Source of the DNA: Segetibacter aerophilus | Lineage (GTDB): Bacteria; Bacteroidota; Bacteroidia; Chitinophagales; Chitinophagaceae | DNA length: 64,000 nucleotides | Direction: 5' to 3' | NCBI RefSeq assembly: GCF_007991655.1 | Contig: NZ_BJYT01000016.1 | Location: 32,889 to 96,888 of the forward strand | Shown: one piece after another, positions 53,007 through 62,517 of the stretch | Layout of the letters: every line of letters begins with the position of its first letter | Numbering within the stretch: the stretch's first letter is position 1 | Made by a program: the position numbers and the translations under genes | The notes under the pieces: generated by a model | Told to the model about the DNA's origin: nothing | What the model saw: the letters and a program-made list of their open reading frames with translations, nothing else | Database searches by the model: none

Positions 53007-54116
53007 CTAGACTGTGATTTTTCTATCTCTGGCAATGATTTTCCACTCGTCAACTACTTCATGATTTTCTACAACAAGCGCCCTTTCATACAATGCACAG
53101 GTAGGGCAGATGTGATAAGGAAGTCCGTACAAGACATTCCCGGGTTTGTAGCTATGACCTTCTGGTACTTCTGCAACAAGGTGCTCCTCGCTATGTCCTA
53201 TAAATTTTAATTCTGGAGCATTTAAAAAATAAACCCGTTTACCTAATTCGTTTTCTGACGCTATTGACTTGTGGCCAAGATCAAGGCATAAAGTATTTTT
53301 ATCAGGCAGAGAAATGACCCGTGAAACAACCAAAGCTGCAGTAACAAAAGGTTGTTCAGGACAAGCAGTTTGATATCCTTTGTCCCAAAAAATGAAAGTT
53401 CCGGGGCTGCACTCAACATCTTTTCTTTTAGCGTGAATAGGAAAAGTAGGGGAGCCGCCTGCAATAATAATCGGTTCAGCAAACCCTTTTTCAGCCAGCT
53501 TTTTTTTCATCTCTTCAACCTGTAGAAAAGCTTCGTTTGACTCTTTAGTTCGTTGTTCAAAATCAGGAGATCTAAAGTGGCCGTCGTACCCATGAAGTCC
53601 TTTTAGTTGCACGCCTTTTAAACACGTGCAGGAATCATAGAGATCAATTGCGTCTTCGTCGGGCGTTATTCCCGTACGGTTCATACCCAAGTTTATATCA
53701 ATGTAGATGGGAATGACAATGCCATTGGAAGCAGCTGCTTCAGCAATATTAGTCGCGGAAACAAGGTTGTCAACCAGGCAGGAAAAAGTAGTTGCAGGAT
53801 ATTTATTTGCCAGCGAAATAAACCGCTGCAACTTAGGACCATAAGGCTGGTAGGCTAACAAGACATCAGGAGCATTGACGATTGCCAGCATTTCTGCCTC
53901 AGCAATGGTTGCACATTTAAATTTCTCAATGCCTGCTTCCAACATCATTTGGCTGACTTCTTTTGATTTATGTGTTTTTACGTGCGGCCTTGATCTCTTT
54001 GGATCATCTATCATTGACAGCAATACACGAATGTTTTCTTCAACCCGCTCCTTGTAAATTACCAGGGCCGGCGAGTCTATTTCATCGATGTTTTTTATTT
54101 TATACCAATTCTCCAT
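53007..54116 (-). CDS. D-threonine aldolase/D-serine dehydratase-like PLP enzyme
   Basis: 369 residues from the ATG at 54116, where the family begins (ENWYKIKNIDEIDSPALVIY); the longer frame adds 33 unrelated residues. The alanine-racemase-type barrel has its PLP Lys in RPHVKTHKSKEVSQMML. The C-terminal metal-binding part carries the expected His and Cys near GLPYHICPTCALYERALVVE. It acts on beta-hydroxy D-amino acids. It is 13 bases from the M19 gene and 85 from RidA. Confidence 0.9.
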   Translation of the reverse strand: MENWYKIKNIDEIDSPALVIYKERVEENIRVLLSMIDDPKRSRPHVKTHKSKEVSQMMLEAGIEKFKCATIAEAEMLAIVNAPDVLLAYQPYGPKLQRFISLANKYPATTFSCLVDNLVSATNIAEAAASNGIVIPIYIDINLGMNRTGITPDEDAIDLYDSCTCLKGVQLKGLHGYDGHFRSPDFEQRTKESNEAFLQVEEMKKKLAEKGFAEPIIIAGGSPTFPIHAKRKDVECSPGTFIFWDKGYQTACPEQPFVTAALVVSRVISLPDKNTLCLDLGHKSIASENELGKRVYFLNAPELKFIGHSEEHLVAEVPEGHSYKPGNVLYGLPYHICPTCALYERALVVENHEVVDEWKIIARDRKITV

Positions 54117-54201
54117 TATCCTTAATTTTTGCTTCAAACCTTGTAGATGGCAACCCGAGCTTTCGATCTTTTTTAATCTAACGTCCTTTCGAAGTTGATT
54201 A

Positions 54202-54672
54202 CTATACCAGTTCAAAGATCGCTTCTATCTCGACAGGAATATTATCTGGTAAAGATCCCATACCAACTGCGCTTCTTACACCCACGCCATTTTCTTCTCC
54301 CCAGATTTCTTTAAACAACAGACTACAACCGTTGATGATATAAGGATGTTTTTCAAAATCAGGCGTACAGTTTACCATACCCAAAACTTTGATCACCCGT
54401 TTTACTTTGTCAAGGCTTCCAAGATTTGCCTTGATGGTCGCAAGAATTGTTAGCCCTACTTGTTGTGCCGCCTTGTGGCCTTTTTCTATATCCATTGTTT
54501 CACCGATACGTCCTATGATCAGCGTTCCATCGGTTTGAACAGGTCCGTGACCTGATACGTAGAGGTACTTACCATCGATCAGAAATGGTTTGTATACGCC
54601 TAATGGCTTTGGAGGGGGTGGAAGGGTTAAAACTGTTTTGGCAAAACGTTCTTCTGGTGTGGTTGTTTCCAT
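54202..54672 (-). CDS. RidA (YjgF/YER057c/UK114) family protein
   Basis: 156 residues with the RidA fold: LYVSGHGPVQTDGTLIIGRI, KAAQQVGLTILATIKANLGS, VIKVLGMVNCTPDFEKHPYI and GVGVRSAVGMGSLPDNIPVE, which contains the Arg that binds the substrate carboxylate. RidA deaminates reactive enamines made by PLP enzymes, which fits the PLP enzyme encoded next in the operon. Confidence 0.92.
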   Translation of the reverse strand: METTTPEERFAKTVLTLPPPPKPLGVYKPFLIDGKYLYVSGHGPVQTDGTLIIGRIGETMDIEKGHKAAQQVGLTILATIKANLGSLDKVKRVIKVLGMVNCTPDFEKHPYIINGCSLLFKEIWGEENGVGVRSAVGMGSLPDNIPVEIEAIFELV

Positions 54673-54910
54673 TTTAATTGATTTTGAAATAGCTTCTGCA
54701 AAAGTGGAAAGAAAGTCAACACCAATTACGGTGCACTTATTATTTCTTTGAAACTTTTTTGAACCCTTTCTTCTAAACTGTAAAACTTCTCTATTTAATG
54801 TCGGCTACTTTCTAAAAACTAAAACTTAAATCCTTTAAGGAGCAATGGTTTCCTATTGTAAGTTTGTATCCCAATTAGAACAAACGCTCATTTAAAAATT
54901 GATTATAAGA

Positions 54911-57226
54911 ATGACAAAAGGCAAGTATTTAATTACAGCATTTTTAGGATTGTTATCGTTAAGTGTAACCGCACAAATGGTTGATAAAATTTCAGATCCG
55001 GTTGAGTGGGTTAATCCTCTAATGGGCTCCGACTCGAAGCCTAGTCTATCCAACGGAAATACATATCCATCCATTGCAATTCCCTGGGGAATGAATTACT
55101 GGATGCCTCAAACCGGACCCATGGGTAACGGGTGGGCGTACACCTATAGTGCCGATAAAATAAGAGGGTTTAAGCAAACGCACCAGCCATCGCCATGGAT
55201 GAATGACTACGGCTCTTTTGCTATCATGCCTGTCTCAGGACATTTGAAATTTACTGAGAATGATAGGGCTAGCTGGTTCTCGCATAAGGCCGAAGTTTCG
55301 AAGCCATATTATTACAGTGTTTATCTCGCTGATCACGATATCACAACAGAGATTACTCCTACAGAAAGAGCTGCGCAGTTTCGGATAACTTACCCTTCAT
55401 CAGATAGCTCATTCATTGTTGTAGATGCGCTTGACAGAGGTTCTTATGTGAAGGTGATACCGGAGCAAAGAAAAATCATTGGGTATTCAACAAGGTATAG
55501 CAGCGGTAAGCTTACGAACTTTAAGAACTATTTTGTTATTTATGTGAATAAGCCCTTTACTGTTTCTTATACCTACAATGATAACAGGTTAGTAACGGAC
55601 TCTTTGGAAATGAACGCTAACAAAAGCGGGGCTGTTATTGGCTTCAAAACAGCAAAAGGGGAGAAGGTATCGCTAAAAGTTGCCTCATCATTTATTAGTC
55701 CTGAGCAAGCTGATCTGAATCTAAAGCGCGAACTGGCGTCTGATGCATTTGATGTAACGATGCAAAAGGCAAAGGCCGCATGGAACAAGGAATTAGGTAA
55801 AATATTGGTAGAAGGGGGCACGTCTGAACAGATTAAAACCTTTTACTCATGCCTTTATCGCGCACTTCAGTTTCCTCAACGCTTATATGAGGTTGACGCA
55901 GCTGGTAAAATAGTGCACTATAGTCCTTACAATGGTAAGGTGCTGCCAGGGTATATGTTTGCAGGAACGGGCTTCTGGGATACTTTCCGTGCTTTATACC
56001 CGTTCCTAAATTTTGCCTATCCTGCTATTAATAAAGAAATGCAGGAAGGGCTTATTAACGACTACAAGGAAGGAGGCTTTTTACCTGAATGGTCGAGCCC
56101 TGGTTTCGCCGATATTATGGTTGGAAACAACTCCGCTGCTGTTGTAGCTGATGCTTACATTAAAGGTTTAAGAGGATATGATATTAATACATTGTACGAG
56201 GCTTTGAAGCACGGGGCAAATAACGAGGGGCCAATGACAGCTGTAGGACGAAAAGGTGTTAGTTATTACAACGAGCTTGGCTATGTGCCTTACGATGTGA
56301 AAATAAGAGAGAATGCCGCCCGTACTCTGGAGTATGCATACGACGATTTTACTATTTACCAGCTGGGAAAAGCCTTGGGTAAACCAAAAGAAGAAATTGA
56401 TTTATACGCCAAGCGTAGCATGAATTATCGCAACCTTTTTGATAATGAAACGAAGCTGATGCGTGGAAAGAATGCTGACGGAACATTTCAAAAACCTTTC
56501 AATCCTTTTAAGTGGGGTGATGCTTTTACGGAGGGTAACAGCTGGCATTACAGCTGGAGTGTTTTTCATGATATTGAAGGTTTGAAGAAATTAATGGGAG
56601 GGAATGAAATGTTTGTAAAAATGCTTGATTCTGTTTTTAATATGCCGCCTGTTTTTGATGAAAGTTATTATCGTGGAGTCATTCATGAAATACGTGAAAT
56701 GCAGATTATGAACATGGGGCAATATGCCCATGGCAACCAGCCCATTCAACACATGATATACTTGTACAATTATGCAGGTCAGCCCTGGAAAACACAGTAC
56801 TGGGTGCGTGAGGTGATGAACCGTTTGTATAAGCCAACTCCTGATGGGTATTGTGGTGATGAAGACAACGGGCAGACTTCTGCGTGGTATGTGTTTTCGG
56901 CGCTCGGATTTTATCCTGTTTGTCCGGCAACTGATCAATATGTTTTAGGAACTCCGTTATTCAAGAAGGTTACAGTATCATTTGAGAATGGTAAAAAGCT
57001 GGTGATAAATGCCCCGAACAACAGCGAAAAAAATAAGTACGTTCAGTCCGTTCAACTGAATGGAAAGCCTTACGATAAAAACTGGGTTAGTCACGCCGAA
57101 CTACAAAAGGGTGGAACAATTAACATGACCATGAGCCCTACGCCGGATAAAAAAAGAGGTACTACCGAAAACGCTTATCCTTATTCGTTTTCGAAAGAAA
57201 GTGCCGAAATTCCTCGAAAGCTCTAA
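54911..57226 (+). CDS. GH92 family alpha-mannosidase, secreted
   Basis: 771 residues from the ATG at 54911 (the TTG at 54899 is less likely), with a signal peptide ending near SVTAQ. An N-terminal beta-sandwich (VNPLMGSDSKPSLSNGNTYP, QTHQPSPWMNDYG) precedes an (alpha/alpha)6 barrel with FAGTGFWDTFRALYPFLNF, AHGNQPIQHMIYLYNYAGQP and GYCGDEDNGQTSAWYVFSAL, which holds the calcium and catalytic residues typical of GH92. It removes alpha-mannose residues outside the cytosol. Confidence 0.95.
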   Translation: MTKGKYLITAFLGLLSLSVTAQMVDKISDPVEWVNPLMGSDSKPSLSNGNTYPSIAIPWGMNYWMPQTGPMGNGWAYTYSADKIRGFKQTHQPSPWMNDYGSFAIMPVSGHLKFTENDRASWFSHKAEVSKPYYYSVYLADHDITTEITPTERAAQFRITYPSSDSSFIVVDALDRGSYVKVIPEQRKIIGYSTRYSSGKLTNFKNYFVIYVNKPFTVSYTYNDNRLVTDSLEMNANKSGAVIGFKTAKGEKVSLKVASSFISPEQADLNLKRELASDAFDVTMQKAKAAWNKELGKILVEGGTSEQIKTFYSCLYRALQFPQRLYEVDAAGKIVHYSPYNGKVLPGYMFAGTGFWDTFRALYPFLNFAYPAINKEMQEGLINDYKEGGFLPEWSSPGFADIMVGNNSAAVVADAYIKGLRGYDINTLYEALKHGANNEGPMTAVGRKGVSYYNELGYVPYDVKIRENAARTLEYAYDDFTIYQLGKALGKPKEEIDLYAKRSMNYRNLFDNETKLMRGKNADGTFQKPFNPFKWGDAFTEGNSWHYSWSVFHDIEGLKKLMGGNEMFVKMLDSVFNMPPVFDESYYRGVIHEIREMQIMNMGQYAHGNQPIQHMIYLYNYAGQPWKTQYWVREVMNRLYKPTPDGYCGDEDNGQTSAWYVFSALGFYPVCPATDQYVLGTPLFKKVTVSFENGKKLVINAPNNSEKNKYVQSVQLNGKPYDKNWVSHAELQKGGTINMTMSPTPDKKRGTTENAYPYSFSKESAEIPRKL

Positions 57227-57287
57227 TCGGGTCTAGTCGAATTTCAAGCTCCTTCTGATACCCGTTTTAAAGTGTCAAAATAGCTTT

Positions 57288-58523
57288 ATGAACAAGTACG
57301 TCGCTACAATTGGTCTTTGCATAATTCTTACTAATGCTACAAATGCGCAGGATAAAAGCACGACCAAAGTGAACGATAGGGTAGCGTGGTTAAACTATCT
57401 CGATAAGGTTTCGAGACCGGTAATGTCAAGCCTGGCTGAAGGTCGACTAAAGGAAAAGCTACCAAAGGTCATGTCGAAAAGAATTGACAATGCGGAATCG
57501 AGATCCGCCGTTGCTTACCTCGAAGCTTTTGGAAGAACGTTGATGGGTATTGCGCCATGGATGAACCTGGAAGGAGGCTCAAAGGAAGAAGTTGCTCTGA
57601 GAAATAAGTATCGCGAATGGTCTTTAAAAGCCGTTGCAAATGCGGTAGATACTGCGTTGAAAGATTATATGGTATGGGATAAAGGTGGACAACCTTTGGT
57701 AGATGCATCTTTCGTTGCACTTGGGTTTATCCGTTGCCCATGGTTATGGGAGCACTTGAATGGCAAGACAAAAAGCCAGGTAGTTGCCGCCTTCAAAAAA
57801 ACCAGGTCGATCGTTCCCACTTACAGCAATTGGATTCTTTTTACTGGGATGATTGAAGCTTTTTTCTGTAAATATGGATTAGAGTATGACAAGGTGCGAA
57901 TTGAATATGGGGTAAGAGAATTCTCCAGTCACTGGTATGTTGGTGACGGCATGTTTTCTGACGGAATGGATTTCGCGATGGATTATTACAACAGCTATGT
58001 GATACAACCTTACCTCGCTACAATAGTAGAGATCGCCAACAATAAGACAAAATCTTACACTGCTTTCGCTACCAAGCTTGACAGGATCAACAAGCGTTAT
58101 GCAGAAATCCAGGAGAGGATGATTAGTGCGGATGGAAGTTATCCTGCGCTTGGAAGATCGATAGTGTACAGGGGAGCAGCGTTCCAACACCTCGCAGACA
58201 TGGCTCTAAGAAAACAGTTACCGGCCTCGTTAAAACCGGCACAAGTAAGAGGTGCACTAACTGCTGTTATACGTAAGACGCTTGATCCCGCTGGCACTTT
58301 TGATAAAGACGGTTGGTTAACCATCGGCCTCGGCGGTAACCAGCCTGACTTGGCGGATGTTTATAATACAACTGGTAGTTTGTACTTATGTACCGCAATA
58401 TTTCTTCCGCTTGGTCTACCCGAAACAGATGAATTTTGGTCTTCACCGGCACTACCATGGAGCTCTGTTAAGATCTGGAGCGGACAGGATACGCCTGGAG
58501 ACCATGCGCTACACATAAACTAG
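57288..58523 (+). CDS. Secreted DUF2264 domain protein
   Basis: 411 residues with a signal peptide (cleavage near TNAQD). It shows family segments AFGRTLMGIAPWMNLEGGSK, VPTYSNWILFTGMIEAFFCK and HWYVGDGMFSDGMDFAMDYY, in a barrel of alpha/alpha type. Members are often found in carbohydrate-degradation loci and are suspected glycoside hydrolases or lyases; activity is unproven. It follows GH92 by 61 bases and may share its transcript. Confidence 0.88.
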   Translation: MNKYVATIGLCIILTNATNAQDKSTTKVNDRVAWLNYLDKVSRPVMSSLAEGRLKEKLPKVMSKRIDNAESRSAVAYLEAFGRTLMGIAPWMNLEGGSKEEVALRNKYREWSLKAVANAVDTALKDYMVWDKGGQPLVDASFVALGFIRCPWLWEHLNGKTKSQVVAAFKKTRSIVPTYSNWILFTGMIEAFFCKYGLEYDKVRIEYGVREFSSHWYVGDGMFSDGMDFAMDYYNSYVIQPYLATIVEIANNKTKSYTAFATKLDRINKRYAEIQERMISADGSYPALGRSIVYRGAAFQHLADMALRKQLPASLKPAQVRGALTAVIRKTLDPAGTFDKDGWLTIGLGGNQPDLADVYNTTGSLYLCTAIFLPLGLPETDEFWSSPALPWSSVKIWSGQDTPGDHALHIN

Positions 58524-58769
58524 TCACTGACGTTTCTTACGCAACAAGGCCACGCTCTTAGAAATTTTTTTTCAATCGCGATCAAATGTTTACTGCATTA
58601 AAAATTAATAAGATGATTATTATTAAAAAAACTATGTAAGCGAAGAACACTGAATCGTTGTTAAAACAAAGAAAGAATTGCATGGTTATTGTTTTCAGCG
58701 TTACTACCGAATACATTGCTAGCCAACCATACTAATCCTTAATCTTAACTTTTAAAAAAAGCTGTTTTT

Positions 58770-58994
58770 ATGAGCAATCATCAGTTTTCGATTTTATTCA
58801 ATGGTCACCCCGTTTCGGTCACTGCCCTTGACAATGACAGTTATTTGGTACAGGTAACTTACAAACCTGTAACTATTCAATTAAAGAAAACCAGCGATGG
58901 CCGGGAACATTGGCTTGACCAGGAAACCCAACAAGAAACCTATGTAAGTAGAGAATTGGGCAAACTTATTACAGCTCACCTTTGCACTGCCTAA
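58770..58994 (+). CDS. Small unknown protein
   Basis: 74 residues, soluble. FSILFNGHPVSVTALDNDSY, LVQVTYKPVTIQLKKTSDGR then EHWLDQETQQETYVSRELGK form a compact, mostly beta unit. A terminator follows. No family recognised. Confidence 0.6.
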   Translation: MSNHQFSILFNGHPVSVTALDNDSYLVQVTYKPVTIQLKKTSDGREHWLDQETQQETYVSRELGKLITAHLCTA

Positions 58995-59063
58995 AACCTT
59001 GCCTTCGCTTAAAAGCGTTGTAAAAACACCAACTAGTATTCACTTTTTTAACCCATTTTATCT

Positions 59064-59098
59064 AACGAGTTGCCCTTGAAACGGCGCTCGTTTTTTTT
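59064..59098 (+). terminator. Terminator after the 58770 gene
   Basis: AACGAG pairs with CTCGTT, extended by GCC/GGC, followed by eight T. Confidence 0.8.
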
Positions 59099-59173
59099 AG
59101 CACAACTATTTTAAGTTCCGGTACTGAAGTGTGGGAGTTAAAAATATTGGTAGTTATTTCTAATCTTGCACCT

Positions 59174-59689
59174 ATGTCAATAAAAATTGAAAAGGTAAGT
59201 ATCGACGATTTAGATGAGCTGGTGAAGATTAGCTTCGAAACTTTTTACGAAACTTTTTATCAGCAAAACACAGAAGAAGATATGGAGCTTTTTCTTGCAA
59301 GTTCCTTTAATCCTGATAAGTTGCACGAGGAAATGTTGCAGCCAGATAACCATTTTTTCTTCGCCAAAGAGAGTGAGATGGTAGCAGGGTATTTAAAACT
59401 TTCAACGGCGCCATCTAGTGAACTCGGTAGAGAAGTTTTAGAAATAGCAAGGATTTATGTGGTGAAAGAAAAGCTGGGAAGTGGGGTTGGTAAAGCACTT
59501 CTTGAATTTGCCATTTCTTTTGCAAGTGAACTTGCTAAAAAAACAGTTTACCTGGGTGTGTGGGAGCACAATAAAAAAGCCATCAACTTTTACGAAAGGT
59601 TTGGCTTCACAAAATTTGGTGAACATATTTTTATGGTTGGAAAAGATCCGCAGACAGATTGGCTCTTTAAGAAGGAACTTGAGAACTGA
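59174..59689 (+). CDS. GNAT-family N-acetyltransferase
   Basis: 171 residues from the ATG at 59174; a GTG start at 59129 would add 15 residues with no match. The acetyl-CoA loop is LEIARIYVVKEKLGSGVGKA, with the end of the fold in VYLGVWEHNKKAINFYERFG and FTKFGEHIFMVGKDPQTDWL. It resembles spermidine/PaiA-like acetyltransferases; the acceptor is unknown. Confidence 0.9.
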   Translation: MSIKIEKVSIDDLDELVKISFETFYETFYQQNTEEDMELFLASSFNPDKLHEEMLQPDNHFFFAKESEMVAGYLKLSTAPSSELGREVLEIARIYVVKEKLGSGVGKALLEFAISFASELAKKTVYLGVWEHNKKAINFYERFGFTKFGEHIFMVGKDPQTDWLFKKELEN

Positions 59690-59762
59690 GTAAAAGTCGA
59701 TGAAAACGAAATTGACGGACTATTCGTGCAGTATTAACAAGGATAGCTGAGCAATGAAAACA

Positions 59763-59788
59763 AGGCACAAGAGTGAGACGCAACGATG
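59763..59788 (-). repeat. Interspersed repeat copy (CATCGTTGYGTC family)
   Basis: Minus-strand reading CATCGTTGCGTCTCACTCTT then GTGCC, between the GNAT and thiolase genes. Confidence 0.6.
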
Positions 59789-59878
59789 CTGAATAAAGAT
59801 TAATGGGTCGCTTAATATAAACCCTGTTAAACTATTTTGCCTGCAACTGATTCATCTTTCCCCGGTTCACTTACCCCT

Positions 59879-59886
59879 TATCTTTG
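59879..59886 (+). promoter_or_regulatory. Candidate -7 box of the thiolase promoter
   Basis: TATCTTTG fits TAnnTTTG, 34 bases before the start codon. A clear TTTG at -33 is missing (TTTC near 59856). Confidence 0.45.
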
Positions 59887-59920
59887 AAGCCGTTTTAATT
59901 CACCAGACGATTGTCAAATT

Positions 59921-61105
59921 ATGAACACAAGAGAAGTTTATATTATCTCTGCCGTACGCACGCCGATAGGCAGTTTTGGAGGTTCACTCAAAGAAGTTAG
60001 TGCTACTAAACTTGGGGCCATTGCAATTAATGGTGCTGTTGCCAAAGCAGGAATTGAGCCAGAACAGGTGGATGAATTATTAATGGGGAGCGTTATCCAG
60101 GCGGGGCTTGGCCAGGCACCCGCTCGACAGGCCTGCAAAGCTTCCGGATTGCCAGACAAAGTTATTTGTACAACTGTAAACAAAGTGTGCGCAAGCGGAA
60201 TGAAAGCTGTCTCGCAAGGAGCGGCGAGTATTGCTTTGGGAGAAGCGGACATTATTGTGGCTGGAGGAATGGAAAGCATGAGCAACGTGCCTTTTTATGT
60301 AGAGAATATGCGCTGGGGAAATAAGTACGGAAATAGCTCACTGATTGATGGGATAGCAAAAGACGGCTTGACCGATGTTTATGACGGACTTGCAATGGGC
60401 AACGCAGCAGATTTTTGTGCGAAGGAATGTGACATCAGCCGCGAAAAGCAGGATGAATTTGCTATTGAAAGTTATAAACGCAGCCAGGCCGCATGGAGCG
60501 AAGGGAAGTTTTCAAATGAAGTTGTTCCCGTAGAAATTCCGCAACGGAAGGGAGAGGCCTTGGTAGTAAATAGAGATGATGAACCGTTCAACGTAAAGTT
60601 TGAAAAGATCTCTGAACTACGTCCCGCATTTAGTAAAGAGGGAACGGTAACCGCTGCCAATGCTTCTACCATGAACGATGGAGCTGCTGCGTTAGTGATC
60701 ATGAGCAAAGAAAAGATGGAGGCATTGGGCTTGAAGCCAATTGCTAAAATTGTAAGTTATGCCGATGCAGAACAAGACCCAAAGTGGTTCACAACAACTC
60801 CTTCGTTGGCTTTACCGAAGGCTGTTGAAAGGGCAGGTCTACAAATGACTGACATTGACTTTGTGGAATTGAATGAAGCCTTTTCTGTAGTTGGAATTGA
60901 AAACATGCGACGTATGAACCTTGACCCTAGCAAGGTAAATGTGCATGGTGGCGCTGTCTCACTTGGTCACCCCTTGGGATGTAGTGGAGCAAGAATACTG
61001 GTTACTCTAATAAATGTTTTGAAACAAAATGGCGGGAAATATGGAGCAGCTGCTGTTTGTAACGGCGGAGGTGGAGCGAGTGCAATGGTAATCGAACTGC
61101 AGTAG
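59921..61105 (+). CDS. Acetyl-CoA C-acetyltransferase (thiolase II type)
   Basis: 394 residues. It joins or cleaves acetoacetyl-CoA. The acylated Cys is in TVNKVCASGMKAVSQGA; the second active-site set is NEAFSVVG, NVHGGAVSLGHPLGCSGAR and VCNGGGGASAMVIEL. The length matches bacterial biosynthetic thiolases. No other beta-oxidation or PHB gene is adjacent. Confidence 0.95.
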   Translation: MNTREVYIISAVRTPIGSFGGSLKEVSATKLGAIAINGAVAKAGIEPEQVDELLMGSVIQAGLGQAPARQACKASGLPDKVICTTVNKVCASGMKAVSQGAASIALGEADIIVAGGMESMSNVPFYVENMRWGNKYGNSSLIDGIAKDGLTDVYDGLAMGNAADFCAKECDISREKQDEFAIESYKRSQAAWSEGKFSNEVVPVEIPQRKGEALVVNRDDEPFNVKFEKISELRPAFSKEGTVTAANASTMNDGAAALVIMSKEKMEALGLKPIAKIVSYADAEQDPKWFTTTPSLALPKAVERAGLQMTDIDFVELNEAFSVVGIENMRRMNLDPSKVNVHGGAVSLGHPLGCSGARILVTLINVLKQNGGKYGAAAVCNGGGGASAMVIELQ

Positions 61106-61120
61106 TCAGCTTGTTTCTAT

Positions 61121-61222
61121 TTAGTCTTCCTCGAAGATTTTATCAAAAAACGAGCGGAGGGTTATTACTACTAATATGAATAGCAGGAAAGACAAGAAGA
61201 ATATGACAGCTTTAGTAATCAT
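61121..61222 (-). CDS. Predicted 33-residue single-span membrane protein
   Basis: Encodes MITKAVIFFLSFLLFILVVI then TLRSFFDKIFEED. A hydrophobic helix followed by a charged tail is the common pattern of small membrane proteins. It lies in the thiolase to holA spacer. There is no strong ribosome site, but Bacteroidota often lack one. Confidence 0.4.
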   Translation of the reverse strand: MITKAVIFFLSFLLFILVVITLRSFFDKIFEED

Positions 61223-61395
61223 AAAAAGACAATAATTATTACAGAGACTCGCCATAAGGATGAAAAGATGCTTTTAGCCTAAGCAATTTTTATTTTGGAA
61301 CAAGATCCACGAGGATTGCATGCGATTGGTGTGGCAACCTTTCTTAATAATTCCAATGTCAGCTTTATCTTGCAGCCGCAGGAAGTTTTTTAAAT

Positions 61396-62394
61396 ATGTC
61401 GGTAGAAAAGATATTATCAGAATGGAAAATAGGTGCATATAAACCTATTTATTGGCTGGAAGGTGAGGAGCCTTATTTTATAGATAAGGTTGTGGATTAT
61501 GCGGAGCACAAGATTTTAAATGAAAGTGAAGCCGGCTTCAATCTCACCGTTTTTTATGGAAGAGATGCCGATTGGACGGTGGTCGTAAATGCCTGCCGTC
61601 GATATCCCATGTTTTCCGACAGGCAAGTAGTGCTGCTAAAGGAAGCCCAGCACATGAAAGACATCGAAAAGCTGGAAGGGTATGTAAGTAAACCTCTTTC
61701 CTCTACCATTTTTGTGGTAGCCTACAAGGATAAAAAGATGGATGGCCGAACGAACTTTTCGAAGGTTATCAAAAAGAATGGCGAATTGTTTCAAAGTAAA
61801 AAAATCTTTGAGAATCAGTTACCCGATTGGACAAGGGGAATGATCCAATCCAAAGGATATGACATTACACCCCAAGCCTTACAACTATTAATTGACAACA
61901 TCGGGAACGACCTCAGCAGGCTGGAAAATGAAGTAGAGAAAGTTTGGATCAACCTTGGTAACACCAAAACGATCGATGAGAATGCTATCGAGAAATATGT
62001 TGGTATCAGCAAGGAGTTCAATGCATTTGAGCTGCAAGCGGCCATCGGAAAAAAAGACTTAGCAAAGGCAATTCGTATCATTCAATATTTTAAGGCTAAT
62101 CCAAAAGCTGCCCCCATACAATTGATACTTCCGGCAGTCTATTCCTACTTCAGCAAAGTTTACTGCATTTTTGGTATGGACGATAAAAGTGAAAATGGCG
62201 TAAAGGGCCTTTTTAGTAATAACTTTTATGCTGCAAAAGATGCACTTGCTACCGCTAAAACCTTCGGCATCGCTGGTGTGGAAAAAATATTGTTGCTGCT
62301 GCACGAATACAATTTGCGGAGCATCGGTATTCACGACTCAGGCACCTCAGATGCGGATTTGATGAAAGAGATGGTAGTAAAAATGGTGAGCTGA
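61396..62394 (+). CDS. holA: DNA polymerase III subunit delta
   Basis: 332 residues, clamp-loader subunit that opens the sliding clamp. The HolA N-terminus is PIYWLEGEEPYFIDKVVDYA; a middle domain has FVVAYKDKKMDGRTNFSKVI and DNIGNDLSRLENEVEKVWIN, and the collar domain at the C-terminus has NFYAAKDALATAKTFGIAGV. The length is typical. Confidence 0.94.
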   Translation: MSVEKILSEWKIGAYKPIYWLEGEEPYFIDKVVDYAEHKILNESEAGFNLTVFYGRDADWTVVVNACRRYPMFSDRQVVLLKEAQHMKDIEKLEGYVSKPLSSTIFVVAYKDKKMDGRTNFSKVIKKNGELFQSKKIFENQLPDWTRGMIQSKGYDITPQALQLLIDNIGNDLSRLENEVEKVWINLGNTKTIDENAIEKYVGISKEFNAFELQAAIGKKDLAKAIRIIQYFKANPKAAPIQLILPAVYSYFSKVYCIFGMDDKSENGVKGLFSNNFYAAKDALATAKTFGIAGVEKILLLLHEYNLRSIGIHDSGTSDADLMKEMVVKMVS

Positions 62395-62488
62395 CAAGAC
62401 TTTCAAGTGGCCATTCTTCACTTAAAACCCCAGGTTGAAGACCGTAAATTCGGATAGTTTTGCTACTGTTCGCGAAGACCTTTTTCCC

Positions 62489-62496
62489 TACATTTG
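62489..62496 (+). promoter_or_regulatory. Candidate -7 box of the aminotransferase promoter
   Basis: TACATTTG fits TAnnTTTG, 21 bases before the start codon. A TTTG at 62459 is 26 bases upstream, longer than usual spacing. Confidence 0.5.
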
Positions 62497-62517
62497 CGCT
62501 TCAAAATATTAAACCTC

